Assembly (NCBI GenBank): GCA_031262835.1
Contig: JAISGY010000044.1
Coordinates: 1-64,000 of the forward strand
DNA from: Ruminococcus sp.
GTDB taxonomy: Bacteria > Bacillota > Clostridia > Oscillospirales > Ruminococcaceae
Reading direction: 5' to 3'
Length of the DNA: 64,000 bases
A program made the translations under genes and the position numbers. Position 1 is the stretch's first letter, and each line of letters starts with the position of its first letter. The notes beneath the pieces were generated by a model. It searched no databases, was not told the origin of the DNA, and saw only the letters and a list, made by a program, of their open reading frames with translations. Of this stretch, positions 28,680 to 38,764 are shown piece after piece.

Positions 28680-28865
28680 TTAGTTCTCGCTTTTGTTTTT
28701 CGGTTCGTACTTGTAGCCCATCAGTTGGGATTCAAGGTTGCGCTTCATTGCGCTGCGATAGTCTTCGCGAAGCCTTGCTTGCTCCTCCTTTTCATCGGGT
28801 GAGAGAGGGGAAAACTTCGCCTTTCTTGCAAGCTCGTTAATACGGGCAATCTGTATATCCGTCAT
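28680..28865 (-). CDS. DUF896 (YnzC-like) small protein
   Basis: IARINELARKAKFSPLSPDEKEEQARLREDYRSAMKRNLESQL. Confidence 0.95.
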   Translation of the reverse strand: MTDIQIARINELARKAKFSPLSPDEKEEQARLREDYRSAMKRNLESQLMGYKYEPKNKSEN

Positions 28866-30052
28866 TATGATAAAAGCGCAAGCGTGTCGCGTGCAATAAG
28901 GAGTTCCTCATTTGTCGGAACAACCCACACATCCGTTTTTCCGCAGGAGATTTTCTTAAGCTCGCCGCGGCATTTATTCGCCTGCTCGTCAATCTTTATT
29001 CCGAGGAACTCAAGCCCCTCGCATGAATTTTCTCGAACATCGGTAGCGTTTTCGCCGATTCCTCCCGTAAAGAGAACAGCGTCCAAACCGCCCATTGCGG
29101 CAGCGTAAGCCCCGATATATTTACGAATCTGATAAGAAAGCATCTTCTTAGCAAGGATAGCGCGCTTGTTCCCGCTATCGGCAGCTTCGCCCACATCGCG
29201 GTTGTCGGAAGAAACGCCTGAAATGCCGAGCAGTCCCGATTTCTTGTTCATATAGTCGGACATTTCGGCAGGGGTGAAGCCGTGTTTTTCCATGACATAG
29301 GTTACGGCGGACGGGTCAACCGCACCTGTACGCGTCCCCATTAAGAGACCGTCAAGAGGCGTGAATCCCATAGTTGTATCGACCGATTCGCCGCCCTTTA
29401 CGGCGGTTATCGAAGAACCGTTCCCGAGATGACAGGAAACAATCTTAAGGTCCTTAATATCCTTCCCCATAGCCTTCGCAAGCGCGGCGGAAACGAAGCG
29501 GTGAGAAGTCCCGTGGAAGCCGTAACGGCGAACCTTCAAGTTTTCGTAATCTTCATAGGGGAGCCCGAACATGAACGCCTCTTCGGGCATTGTCTGATGG
29601 AAAGCGGTGTCGAATACAACCGCCTGCGGAACCGTCTCCGGCAGCACCTTCTTACAAGCCCAAAGTGCCAGCGCGTGGGGGTGGTTATGCACCGGCGCAA
29701 GTTCCTTGAGGTCGTCGATTTTCTGTATAATTTCGTCTGTAACAATAACCGTTTTCGAGAAGATTTCCGCACCCTGTACGATACGGTGTCCGACAGCCGC
29801 AATCTCGCCCATCGAGCCGATAACCTTCGCGTCCGATTCGGTTAAAACCCAAACAAGCTTCTCGAAAGCTTCGGTGTGTGTTGGGAAGTCGTGGTCTGCG
29901 TCATAAACCCTGCCGTCGGAGGCAGTGTGCTTGATGTGTCCGCCGATACCGATTCTGTCGGCGTTGCCTTTTGCCAAGACGCTCTCGTCGTTCATATCAA
30001 GAAGCTGATACTTAAGGCTCGAACTCCCGGCATTGATTACTAAAATTAACAT
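28865..30052 (-). CDS. ackA: Acetate kinase
   Basis: MLILVINAGSSSLKYQLLDM…VAVFDTAFHQTMP-like…RRYGFHGTSHRFVS; start chosen after GGGTGAAAG SD. Confidence 0.97.
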   Translation of the reverse strand: MLILVINAGSSSLKYQLLDMNDESVLAKGNADRIGIGGHIKHTASDGRVYDADHDFPTHTEAFEKLVWVLTESDAKVIGSMGEIAAVGHRIVQGAEIFSKTVIVTDEIIQKIDDLKELAPVHNHPHALALWACKKVLPETVPQAVVFDTAFHQTMPEEAFMFGLPYEDYENLKVRRYGFHGTSHRFVSAALAKAMGKDIKDLKIVSCHLGNGSSITAVKGGESVDTTMGFTPLDGLLMGTRTGAVDPSAVTYVMEKHGFTPAEMSDYMNKKSGLLGISGVSSDNRDVGEAADSGNKRAILAKKMLSYQIRKYIGAYAAAMGGLDAVLFTGGIGENATDVRENSCEGLEFLGIKIDEQANKCRGELKKISCGKTDVWVVPTNEELLIARDTLALLS

Positions 30053-30189
30053 ATATCTTTCACCCATTCCGAGTTTTTTTAACATTGTAAACCCTAAAGA
30101 ATAATTATACCACTAAAATATTAATAAATCAATTTAATGGTATAAACTTAAAGAAAAAATTACTTTTTGTCCAAATTTAGGACATATAT

Positions 30190-30786
30190 CTAATTATAAA
30201 GCTGTTCACAAGCGGTAATAATGTACCCGCGTTCATTAAATGTATTAATCTGTGCATCGCGAATGTTGTAGATGTCAATGTGACGAATCATCTGCGCGAG
30301 AGTTGAACCCTTCATCTTTATGTAGGATTCTTTAAGTGTCCAAATGCGGAAAAATTCCTCATCCTTTATCGGTGCGGAGTCGAGCATAGCCCGCTCGTGG
30401 TCGGTAAAAAAGCGTTTCGGCAGTCTTATGTCATAGTTTTTAACTCTCTCAACGTCAATACCGACGGGCTTGTTGCTGTGGACGAAGGCAATACAGCCTT
30501 CGGAGTGCGAAATGTTAAAATGAAAGTTTTCAATGTCCGCCAAGGAAGGCTTGCCGTTTTCGTTGTAGACGAAAGATTGCTCCTTTTCGGGAATCCCCGT
30601 AATCTTCGCGATACATTCACGCGCAAAAACCGCCGCCATGAGCGAGATTACCTTGCTGTGCGGGGAGTGGAGACGCAGGATTTTTTCGCGCCGCTCAAAT
30701 GAAAGGTGCTCGAAATAGTCCTCGTATTCCGCCGGAATCTCTGTTAAGTCCGGGTCAACTTCCGGAAAAAACGTCTTAATAATCAT
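30190..30786 (-). CDS. 4'-phosphopantetheinyl transferase superfamily (Sfp-like)
   Basis: FNISHSEGCIAFVHSNKPVGIDVERVKNYD…FFRIWTLKESYIKMKGST. Confidence 0.95.
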   Translation of the reverse strand: MIIKTFFPEVDPDLTEIPAEYEDYFEHLSFERREKILRLHSPHSKVISLMAAVFARECIAKITGIPEKEQSFVYNENGKPSLADIENFHFNISHSEGCIAFVHSNKPVGIDVERVKNYDIRLPKRFFTDHERAMLDSAPIKDEEFFRIWTLKESYIKMKGSTLAQMIRHIDIYNIRDAQINTFNERGYIITACEQLYN

Positions 30787-30796
30787 TGGGAATCCT

Positions 30797-31462
30797 CTAC
30801 ATATCGGAAATATATTTTTTATAGGCGTTAAGGTAGATAAGCCCAGAAATGACGGTTAACACTACCGATATCCAAAGCATTATCGTGAAGATTAATGAAA
30901 GCGTGTCATTAAGCCCGGTGTTGCCGCTGTCCATCATTATGAGTGAAACAAGTATGAATATAATTGTTACCATAGTGAAAGCGGTTTTAAGCTTGCCCCA
31001 AATACCCGCCGAGACAACGACACCCTTATCGGCAACAACAAGCCGCAGCCCCGAAACCATGAATTCGCGGGCAAGGATAATTATAACCGGAATCGGATTG
31101 ACAAGCCCGAGGTAGCAGAAGCAGACGAGAGCCGCCGCGACTAAAATTTTATCGGCGAGTGGGTCGGCAAACTTCCCGAAGGTCGTTTCAAGGTCATATT
31201 CGCGGGAGATATAGCCGTCCAAGAAGTCGGTTATGCTTGCAGCGACAAATATTATCAGCGCGATAATGTCATTAATCCGCAGGCTGAAAACACCGAAATC
31301 AATACATAAAAACACCGCGAAAAAGGGTACAAGAATAATGCGAAGCATCGTCAATCTGTTTGGAAGGTTCATGCCGAATCGCTTGTTAACGGGCGGGACA
31401 TCTGAAAAATCCTCTATAACAACCGACTCTTCGGAAGGGTTTGAGTTATTTTTATCTGACAT
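30797..31462 (-). CDS. pgsA: CDP-diacylglycerol-glycerol-3-phosphate 3-phosphatidyltransferase
   Basis: NLPNRLTMLRIILVPFF…SITDFLDGYISREYDLETTFGKFADPLADKILV. Confidence 0.95.
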   Translation of the reverse strand: MSDKNNSNPSEESVVIEDFSDVPPVNKRFGMNLPNRLTMLRIILVPFFAVFLCIDFGVFSLRINDIIALIIFVAASITDFLDGYISREYDLETTFGKFADPLADKILVAAALVCFCYLGLVNPIPVIIILAREFMVSGLRLVVADKGVVVSAGIWGKLKTAFTMVTIIFILVSLIMMDSGNTGLNDTLSLIFTIMLWISVVLTVISGLIYLNAYKKYISDM

Positions 31463-31477
31463 ATTTACCTCTGTTTT

Positions 31478-32803
31478 TTAGTCGTTTCGGAATCCCAAAA
31501 GGTCAAGGTCGAGCGTTTCGGTAATACGAACGGTTACAAAGTCGCCGGGGTAGGGTTTGTCGTCCGGCTCTGTTGTGAAAAATACCTTCCCGTCAATATC
31601 GGGAGCATCCATGTATGACCGCCCGAAGAAACATTCTGCATAGCGGTCGAAACCCTCGGTAAGTACAATAATATCCTTGTCAAGATACTTGTTGTTAGCC
31701 TCTGCCATAATAACATTTTGCGTGTCCATAATTATTTCGGCGCGTCTGTTCTTAATCTCATCGTCAATCTGTTCCGGGAATTCAGCGGCAGGCGTTCCTT
31801 CCTCCGCAGAATAGGGGAAACAGCCGAGCCTGTCGAACTTCATGCCGCCGACGAATTCACAAAGGCGGTTAAAATTCTCTTCGGTCTCTCCCGGGAAGCC
31901 CGTAATAAGAGTTGTGCGGAGGATTATCCCGGGGATACTTGCTCGAAGTTTTGCGACAAGAGCGCGCAGACTCTGTTCATCGCCCGGTCGGTTCATACGC
32001 CTTAAAATTTCTCCGTCGCAGTGTTGAATAGGAATGTCGAGGTATTTTACAATCTTGTCCGTCTTGTTTATCGTTTCGATAAGGCGGTCGGTAATCCGTT
32101 CGGGGTAGCAATAAAGCAGGCGAATCCACTGTATGCCGGGGGTCTCCGCGATTTTTTCGAGAAGCTCGGGGAGCTTACATTCAGAGTATAAATCCTCCCC
32201 ATAGCGCGTGATATCCTGTGCGATAATGTTAAGCTCTTTAACGCCGCTTCGGGCAAGTTCCGCCGCCTCTTTAAGGAGCGTTTCCGGCGGAACGCTTCGC
32301 ATCTTTCCGCGGATTGAAGGTATTGCGCAATACGAGCAGCGGTTGTCGCAGCCCTCCGCAATCTTAAGGTAAGAATAAAAACTAAGCGTCCCCGAAATCC
32401 GCCCGCCCGAGAGCGGGAGGTTACATTTATCGCCTGCAAAGAGCTTCGGTGAGTCGTCAAGCGAGGCAATAATGTCGGCGATTTTGTCCTCCGACCCAAG
32501 CCCGACAACCGCGTCTGCTTCGGGGAATTCGACAAGGAGTTCCTCTTTATAACGCTCCGCAAGACAGCCTGTAATGACGATACGCTTTACCTTACCCTCT
32601 TTTTTAAGGGAAACAAATTCGAGTATCGTTTCGATAGCCTCTTCCTTCGCCGACTGTATAAACCCGCAGGTGTTAATTATCGCAACATCGGCAAGTGCCG
32701 CGTCAGCCTCAAGCTCAAACTTCCCGTGAAGCTTATAGAGCATCCGTTCCGAATCGACCAAATTTTTTGAACAACCGAGTGAGACAATACCAACTTTAAT
32801 CAT
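31478..32803 (-). CDS. rimO: Ribosomal protein S12 methylthiotransferase
   Basis: KVGIVSLGCSKNLVDSERML; YLKIAEGCDNRCSYCAIPSIRGKMRS. Confidence 0.97.
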   Translation of the reverse strand: MIKVGIVSLGCSKNLVDSERMLYKLHGKFELEADAALADVAIINTCGFIQSAKEEAIETILEFVSLKKEGKVKRIVITGCLAERYKEELLVEFPEADAVVGLGSEDKIADIIASLDDSPKLFAGDKCNLPLSGGRISGTLSFYSYLKIAEGCDNRCSYCAIPSIRGKMRSVPPETLLKEAAELARSGVKELNIIAQDITRYGEDLYSECKLPELLEKIAETPGIQWIRLLYCYPERITDRLIETINKTDKIVKYLDIPIQHCDGEILRRMNRPGDEQSLRALVAKLRASIPGIILRTTLITGFPGETEENFNRLCEFVGGMKFDRLGCFPYSAEEGTPAAEFPEQIDDEIKNRRAEIIMDTQNVIMAEANNKYLDKDIIVLTEGFDRYAECFFGRSYMDAPDIDGKVFFTTEPDDKPYPGDFVTVRITETLDLDLLGFRND

Positions 32804-32812
32804 ATAAAACCT

Positions 32813-33817
32813 TTATTTCAACATCGAAATGTATTCAAATCCGTCAAGTAAACTTTCAATCTTAGTGAATGCTTTCATCGCGCCATTTGCAACGCAGTCA
32901 AGGGGTCTGTTCGCGACGATACATGGCGCGTGAAGCTCTGTTGTGAGATATTCGGGTAAACCTCCGAGGAGAGCACCGCCCCCGGTGAGGTATATGCCGT
33001 TTTCAAATATGTCTGCGACGAGTTCGGGCGGGGTCTGTTCAAGCACCGATTTTGCGCAGAAGACTATTTCCGAAACGGTGTCGATAATTGCTTCATATAT
33101 GTCAAAATCGGAAATTTCAACCTTTTCGGGCAAGCCTCTGACGATGTGTCGTCCCTTTACGGCGAAACGCTTTGAGCCGTCCGGCTGAAAGATGTTTGTA
33201 ATCGCAATCTTTGCGGCTTCGGCGGTCTTTTCGCCGATAAGGAGCTTGTAGCGGCTGCTTAAAAACTTAACGATAGCCTTGTCAAGCTTGTTCCCCGCAA
33301 CTCGAACCGACTGTCTTACAACAATTCCGTTCATCGAGACGACGGCAATGTCGGTTGTTCCGCCGCCGAAGTCGATAACCATGTTGCCGTTCGGGCGGCT
33401 TATGTCAGCACCCGCGCCGATTAGAGCAGCGAGCGGTTCTTCAAGAAGCCAAACCTTTTTCGCCCCGGCGGTTTTAGCGGCTTCGACGACTGCGCGGTTT
33501 TCAACATCCGTAATGGAGGAGGGTATGCACATTATAATGTCGGGCATGAGGAGCTGTTTCCCGGTTACGCGTTCGATAAAATGCTGAATCATGGTCTGTG
33601 TCATGTTGTGGTCGGAGATAACGCCGTCTTCGAGGGGGCGTATGACTGTAATGTAGTCGGGGGTTTTCCCCTCCATGCGATACGCTTCGCGCCCGACTGC
33701 GATAACCTCGGCAGTCTTCTTGTTGTACGCGATGCAAGACGGCTCGTTAAGAACAATCCCGCGCCCGCTCATGGTTATTATTATGTTTACGGTACCAAGG
33801 TCAATACCTATATCCAT
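32813..33817 (-). CDS. MreB/Mbl family rod shape-determining protein
   Basis: DIGIDLGTVNIIITMSGRGIVLNEPSCIAYNKKT; LLEEPLAALIGAGADISRPNGNMVIDFGGGTTDIAVVS. Confidence 0.95.
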   Translation of the reverse strand: MDIGIDLGTVNIIITMSGRGIVLNEPSCIAYNKKTAEVIAVGREAYRMEGKTPDYITVIRPLEDGVISDHNMTQTMIQHFIERVTGKQLLMPDIIMCIPSSITDVENRAVVEAAKTAGAKKVWLLEEPLAALIGAGADISRPNGNMVIDFGGGTTDIAVVSMNGIVVRQSVRVAGNKLDKAIVKFLSSRYKLLIGEKTAEAAKIAITNIFQPDGSKRFAVKGRHIVRGLPEKVEISDFDIYEAIIDTVSEIVFCAKSVLEQTPPELVADIFENGIYLTGGGALLGGLPEYLTTELHAPCIVANRPLDCVANGAMKAFTKIESLLDGFEYISMLK

Positions 33818-33835
33818 CTATAAACTCCGAACTGT

Positions 33836-34453
33836 TTAAGTTTTCGCACAAACCACTGCTTTTACCAGTTTCGCCCCGGCGGCGTAAAGAAGCTTTGTAC
33901 AGGCGTAAATTGTCGCACCCGTCGTGCAAACATCGTCGGCAAGGTATATACGCTTGCCCCTTATATCGTCTCTCCCGTTAGCGTACGACGCTTCGGCGTT
34001 CTTTTTACGCTCCGTTTCGGAAAGAAGGTGTTGCTTTGTTTCGTTAACGCGAATAAGAGCGTTTTTCTTCACGGGGATTGACGTTTCGCGTGACAGGTAA
34101 TGGGCGAAAATCTCCGCTTGGTTATAGCCGCGAAGAGTTTTCCGCCTTTTAACCATGGGTACAGGAACGATAAAGTCAAAGTTTTTATCAAGCGAGACGG
34201 CGGTAATCTTCGCAGAGTGTCTGGCAAAATTCCGCCCGTAAGCGAATTTAAGCGCGTATATCCCGTCAACAACAATATCGGTGTAGACAAAGGCGGAGAT
34301 TATCTCAGCCGGAACAGCAAGGTGCTCCGAAAGCTTAGCTTCACATTCTGCGCAAACAGTCTTATTCCACGCAATGAAACAATCACAGCAAGGGCAGCGG
34401 TTCGGGAAGACTATATCGAGAAGGAAATCATTAACCTTATATTCAGCCGTCAT
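33836..34453 (-). CDS. ComF family phosphoribosyltransferase-like protein
   Basis: FPNRCPCCDCFI…CAECEAKL; RGYNQAEIFAHYLSRE; YLADDVCTTGATI. Confidence 0.95.
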   Translation of the reverse strand: MTAEYKVNDFLLDIVFPNRCPCCDCFIAWNKTVCAECEAKLSEHLAVPAEIISAFVYTDIVVDGIYALKFAYGRNFARHSAKITAVSLDKNFDFIVPVPMVKRRKTLRGYNQAEIFAHYLSRETSIPVKKNALIRVNETKQHLLSETERKKNAEASYANGRDDIRGKRIYLADDVCTTGATIYACTKLLYAAGAKLVKAVVCAKT

Positions 34454-36653
34454 TTTTCAAGAATTCCTCAAGTAATGTGTAGCGCATTGTTTGTAAATTA
34501 TTATCCACCATTTCGCAGACTACATTCCTCGAACCGACGATAACAATAAGCTTTTTTGCGCGTGTTACGGCGGTGTAGAGAAGGTTTCTGCAAAAAAGCT
34601 TGTAATAACCGCCGAGAAGGGGAAGAACAACCGCGTCGAACTCACTGCCTTGACTCTTGTGAACGGTAATTGCGTAGGCAAGTTCAAGCTCGCGGAGCAT
34701 ATCGAATGTGTAATCCGCAAGCTTTCCGTCAAAATCAATTACAACACTGTCGTCTTCCTTAACAATCGAGCGGATAATCCCTATCTCGCCGTTAAAGATT
34801 CCCGTTCCGCTGTCATTGCCTTGCGTCCAGACAATATCGTAGTTGTTTGTTGTCTGCATAACCTTGTCGTTGACGCGGAATTTGTATATGCCGCCCGTGC
34901 CTGTGTCGGTTATCTGCGGGTTTAATACGTCCTGTAAACGCTTGTTAAGCGATTCAACCCCAAGGTCGCCTTTTCGCACCGGGGAGAGCACCTGTATATC
35001 GTCAAGAGGGGAGAAGCCGTATGCCCGCGGTAAGCGGTCGCAGACAAGCTCAATAACAAGCTCCAAGCAACTTTCGGAATCGAGCCTTTGCATGAAGAAA
35101 AAGTCGGTTGCCTTGAGTTCGGGGTACTCACCGCCGACGATTTTATGTGCATTTGTAACGATGCCGCTTTCTTTCGCCTGCCTGAAAACTTCATTTAGGG
35201 TTATAGCAGGGAGTTTGCCGCTTTTTATAATGTCTGCGAGAACATTCCCCGCACCGACAGAGGGAAGCTGGTCGCTGTCGCCGACAAGGATAAGCCGGCA
35301 ATCTTTTTTCAGTGCGCGAAGGAGCGCAGAGAAGAGCTCCGAGTCAACCATCGACATCTCGTCAATAACGCATACGTCACATTCAAGCAGCCTTTTTTCG
35401 TTATGTGAGAAGAGGGCTTTTCCCGCGGCATCGAAGGTAACTTCAAGGAGGCGGTGTATAGTCTTCGCGGAAAAGCCCGTGAGTTCGGATATCCGCTTTG
35501 CGGCTTTTCCTGTAGGAGCGGTAATCTGTACGACCTTTCCCTGTTCTTTGTAGAGGGAGATTATGGCGTTGAGGGTTGTCGTCTTGCCGGTGCCCGGACC
35601 GCCGGTAAGGACGGTAAGTCCGCTTGTCAGGGCAGAGCCGATCGCTTCTTTTTGCTTTTCGGCGTATTTAATTCCCTTGCCGGCTTCTTCTATTTCAATG
35701 TGCGCCATGTAGTCAAATTCATTATGCGAACGGGTTGCGGCTTTAAGGCGGTCTGCTATATAATCCTCCGCCGTAAAGTATTTGTAGAGGCTGACAAATT
35801 TTTCGGTATCTGTTTCGGTAATAGAAATCGCCTTTTTTTCCGACGCGATTTTAAGCGCGGTTAAAACTTCCGTTTCACCCACGTTTAATATTCGCATAAA
35901 TTCAGACTTAAACGATTCGAGAGGAAAAGCAGTGTGCCCGCCGTTAAAAGCAGCGTTTTTAAGGACAAATTCCGCGCCCGCAATGAGTCTTTCCGTAAAA
36001 TCAGAATCTATACCGAGCTTTTCGGCAATCTCATCTGCTTTCTTAAATCCGACGCCTATATCTTCGGAGCAGAGGATATAAGGGTTTTCGGTTATCATCT
36101 CTTTTGAAAACTGCCCCCAAATCTTCCAGACAGTCGCCGCCGTTCCGGGGGATATATCGAATCCCGTAAGGAACATCGAAAGTTCGCGGACACCGTAAAG
36201 AAGCTTGAAGTTTTCACATATTGTGTATGCCTTTTTCTTTGACATTCCGTCTAAGGTTGCAAGCTCTTCGGGGTGATTTTCAAGTATATCGAAGGCGTTT
36301 TCGCCGTATTTTTCAATAAGCTGTTTTGCGGTTTTCTTGCCGACACCCTTAACAGTCCCGCTGCTTAGATATTTAAGCATTGCGGCAGAGCCGGTCGGGA
36401 GCTTTCGCTCAACTGAAACCGCGTAAAATTGTTCGCCATATCTTTGATGAACGGCGAATTCGCCGAAAAGCTTAACCTCTTCGCCCTCGCTTATGTTCCC
36501 GAGTTCGCCGGTTACGGTAAGCGGGGAACCGTGGAAATCAATTACCATAACGGTGAAGCCGTTCTCTTCATTCTGAAAAGTAATGCTTTCAACAGAGCCT
36601 TCAATCGTTTCGGGGTTCCTTAAAACACGTCTCATATATTTCACTTCCCCCAA
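34443..36653 (-). CDS. recD2: RecD2-like ATP-dependent 5'-3' DNA helicase
   Basis: 736 aa; LTVLTGGPGTGKTTTLNAII; VIDEMSMVDSELF; LAYAITVHKSQGSEFDAVV. Confidence 0.95.
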   Translation of the reverse strand: MGEVKYMRRVLRNPETIEGSVESITFQNEENGFTVMVIDFHGSPLTVTGELGNISEGEEVKLFGEFAVHQRYGEQFYAVSVERKLPTGSAAMLKYLSSGTVKGVGKKTAKQLIEKYGENAFDILENHPEELATLDGMSKKKAYTICENFKLLYGVRELSMFLTGFDISPGTAATVWKIWGQFSKEMITENPYILCSEDIGVGFKKADEIAEKLGIDSDFTERLIAGAEFVLKNAAFNGGHTAFPLESFKSEFMRILNVGETEVLTALKIASEKKAISITETDTEKFVSLYKYFTAEDYIADRLKAATRSHNEFDYMAHIEIEEAGKGIKYAEKQKEAIGSALTSGLTVLTGGPGTGKTTTLNAIISLYKEQGKVVQITAPTGKAAKRISELTGFSAKTIHRLLEVTFDAAGKALFSHNEKRLLECDVCVIDEMSMVDSELFSALLRALKKDCRLILVGDSDQLPSVGAGNVLADIIKSGKLPAITLNEVFRQAKESGIVTNAHKIVGGEYPELKATDFFFMQRLDSESCLELVIELVCDRLPRAYGFSPLDDIQVLSPVRKGDLGVESLNKRLQDVLNPQITDTGTGGIYKFRVNDKVMQTTNNYDIVWTQGNDSGTGIFNGEIGIIRSIVKEDDSVVIDFDGKLADYTFDMLRELELAYAITVHKSQGSEFDAVVLPLLGGYYKLFCRNLLYTAVTRAKKLIVIVGSRNVVCEMVDNNLQTMRYTLLEEFLKNDG

Positions 36654-36857
36654 AAATCGGTAATTTTACTGCTGCAATTTTCATTTATAATCCTTATAAT
36701 TATAACACATAAAGGCACTAAAAGCAATAGATATTTATGGTGTAAATAATAAATAATTTTGAGTATATTGTTAATTTTTAAAACACATTTTTTTAACAAA
36801 TATATTAAAACAATGATGTATAATGACAGGTAGAATAATATTTTAGGAGTACATATT

Positions 36858-38015
36858 ATGCTCTCGAAAAAGATAAAGATTAATTCGGCGTTAACCGAAA
36901 CGGCAATTGCCTTCGACCCGCAGATACAGCTCGGCGGTTACAGCAACGAAAGCTGGAAGGTTCCCGAGGGGACCACACTTGAAACCGACCATGCTATTCT
37001 TAAGTTTTACGCACCGACCGCGAAGACGGTTGCGGTAAGGCGTTTTTGGTCTGAAGGTCCGCTTACCGATTTGACAAAAGGAGAGGACGGTATATGGACG
37101 CTTAAACTTGACAGTGAGGGTGAGCGATATTCGCCGCTCTTTTTCGAGGTTGACGGGGTTTATGTATTAAATCCGATGTCGGAAATCGGCTGGAGCCACG
37201 GGCACCCGATAAACTATATCGACTTCCCGCATAAGGGCAATGACTACTATATGTGCAAAGACGTTCCGCACGGGACAGTCGCGAGGGAGATTTACTATTC
37301 AACAATCTGTAACTGTTATAAGGGCTGTGAAGTGTATACCCCGCCCGGGTATAATACCGGGGAGTATGAGAGACTTCCGGTGCTGTATTTGCAGCACGGC
37401 TTCGGTGAAAACGAGAGCAGTTGGGTGCATCTCGGGAAGGTTAACTTCATCATGGACAACCTTCTTGCAGAGGGGAAGGCGAAGCCCTGTATAATCGTGA
37501 TGAACAACGGAATGGTTCAGACGCAATACGGAAACGGTACGCGCAAATGGGACGCAATGAAGCTTATGCCGATGCTTGTTGAAGAATGTATACCATTCAT
37601 CGACAGCCATTACCGTACACTTACCGATAAGTGGAATCGAGCAATGGCAGGGCTTTCGATGGGTTCAATGCAAACGAGCGTGACAACCCTCACTAACCCC
37701 GAGCTTTTCGGTTATGCCGGGATTTTCAGCGGATTTCTAAAAAAGCTGCCCGGAATCGGCGACGACGATAATTCGCACCTAAACGCATTTGACGATAAAG
37801 ACAAACTGTTTGAGAATTATAGACTTTTCTTCCGCTGCATGGGCGATAAGGACGAATTCTTCGCACAGTTTAAGGACGAATGTGAGATAATGAAAGAAAA
37901 GGGTCTTGCCCCCGGAGCTTGGGGGGCTCATAAAGAAATTATCTACGAGGGACACCACGACTGGAACGTATGGAGACAGAGTGTCAGAGACTTTTTGGAG
38001 CTTGTGTTTAAGTAA
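36858..38015 (+). CDS. Alpha/beta hydrolase-fold esterase (CE1/Fes-like) with N-terminal E-set domain
   Basis: VYTPPGYNTGEYERLPVLYLQHGFGENESSW; AGLSMGSMQT nucleophile elbow. Confidence 0.9.
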   Translation: MLSKKIKINSALTETAIAFDPQIQLGGYSNESWKVPEGTTLETDHAILKFYAPTAKTVAVRRFWSEGPLTDLTKGEDGIWTLKLDSEGERYSPLFFEVDGVYVLNPMSEIGWSHGHPINYIDFPHKGNDYYMCKDVPHGTVAREIYYSTICNCYKGCEVYTPPGYNTGEYERLPVLYLQHGFGENESSWVHLGKVNFIMDNLLAEGKAKPCIIVMNNGMVQTQYGNGTRKWDAMKLMPMLVEECIPFIDSHYRTLTDKWNRAMAGLSMGSMQTSVTTLTNPELFGYAGIFSGFLKKLPGIGDDDNSHLNAFDDKDKLFENYRLFFRCMGDKDEFFAQFKDECEIMKEKGLAPGAWGAHKEIIYEGHHDWNVWRQSVRDFLELVFK

Positions 38016-38022
38016 ACTAAAA

Positions 38023-38048
38023 GAGCCTGTACGAAAATGTACAGGCTC
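38023..38048. terminator. Bidirectional intrinsic terminator GAGCCTGTAC-N6-GTACAGGCTC
   Basis: Perfect 10-bp stem between convergent genes. Confidence 0.85.
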
Positions 38049-38053
38049 AAGTT

Positions 38054-38743
38054 TTATTCAGTAACAGCCGTCGTCACCGACGTTGCAACATAGTCGTCAA
38101 AACCGCGGTATTTGTCAATAATCTCTCGGACTTCGGAAACCTTGTCGTAACCCCTCGCTTCGGCGTCGGAAAGGGCAGCCTCGGCAGAATCGAAGTCGAA
38201 GAGGATAGCGTAAGCAATCGCGGTATTGCCGTAAACCTCGGCAAAATCGGGATCGAAAACTTTTGCCTTATCAAGATAATCAATTGCTTCGAGGGGTTTG
38301 TTCATCGTTATGAGAAGATTGCCGATGTTGTTATAAAGTACGGCGGTATCAATGTTGTTGGTAGAGTATGTGTCGGCAAGGAGGTAACATTCAAGGGCTC
38401 TGTCGTATTCGTTTAAGCCTTTTCGCGCAAGTCCCAAAAGGTTGTATGCACTAAAATACCCGCTTAGTGTATTTTCGGCTAAAACTTTATCACAAATGGT
38501 AATCGTGTTTTGATATTGCCCGGTTTTATAGTAACTTTCCGCAAGCATAAGGTCGAGTTCAAACTGCTTGTAGGTAGATAAACCCTTTTCGTCTGCCTCT
38601 GTAAGAAGGGCTATTGCATCAGCATAACGCCCTTCGCCGAAAGCCTTTGCGCCTGAGGTGGCAATTTTATCGCCCGCAGATTTACAGGCGGTAAAAAGGC
38701 TTATCAGAAGTACAAGAGAAATCGCGGTTAAGATTTTTTTCAT
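38054..38743 (-). CDS. TPR-repeat lipoprotein
   Basis: LLISLFTACKSAG lipobox; ADAIALLTEADEKGL… DRALECYLLADTYSTNN… TPR helices. Confidence 0.85.
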   Translation of the reverse strand: MKKILTAISLVLLISLFTACKSAGDKIATSGAKAFGEGRYADAIALLTEADEKGLSTYKQFELDLMLAESYYKTGQYQNTITICDKVLAENTLSGYFSAYNLLGLARKGLNEYDRALECYLLADTYSTNNIDTAVLYNNIGNLLITMNKPLEAIDYLDKAKVFDPDFAEVYGNTAIAYAILFDFDSAEAALSDAEARGYDKVSEVREIIDKYRGFDDYVATSVTTAVTE

Positions 38744-38764
38744 ATAATCACAAGCCTTCGTCGG

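Noticed and set aside
34843-35553. 236-aa antisense ORF within recD2
   Set aside because: Fully inside a convincing helicase gene; Ser/Arg-rich composition typical of antisense translation
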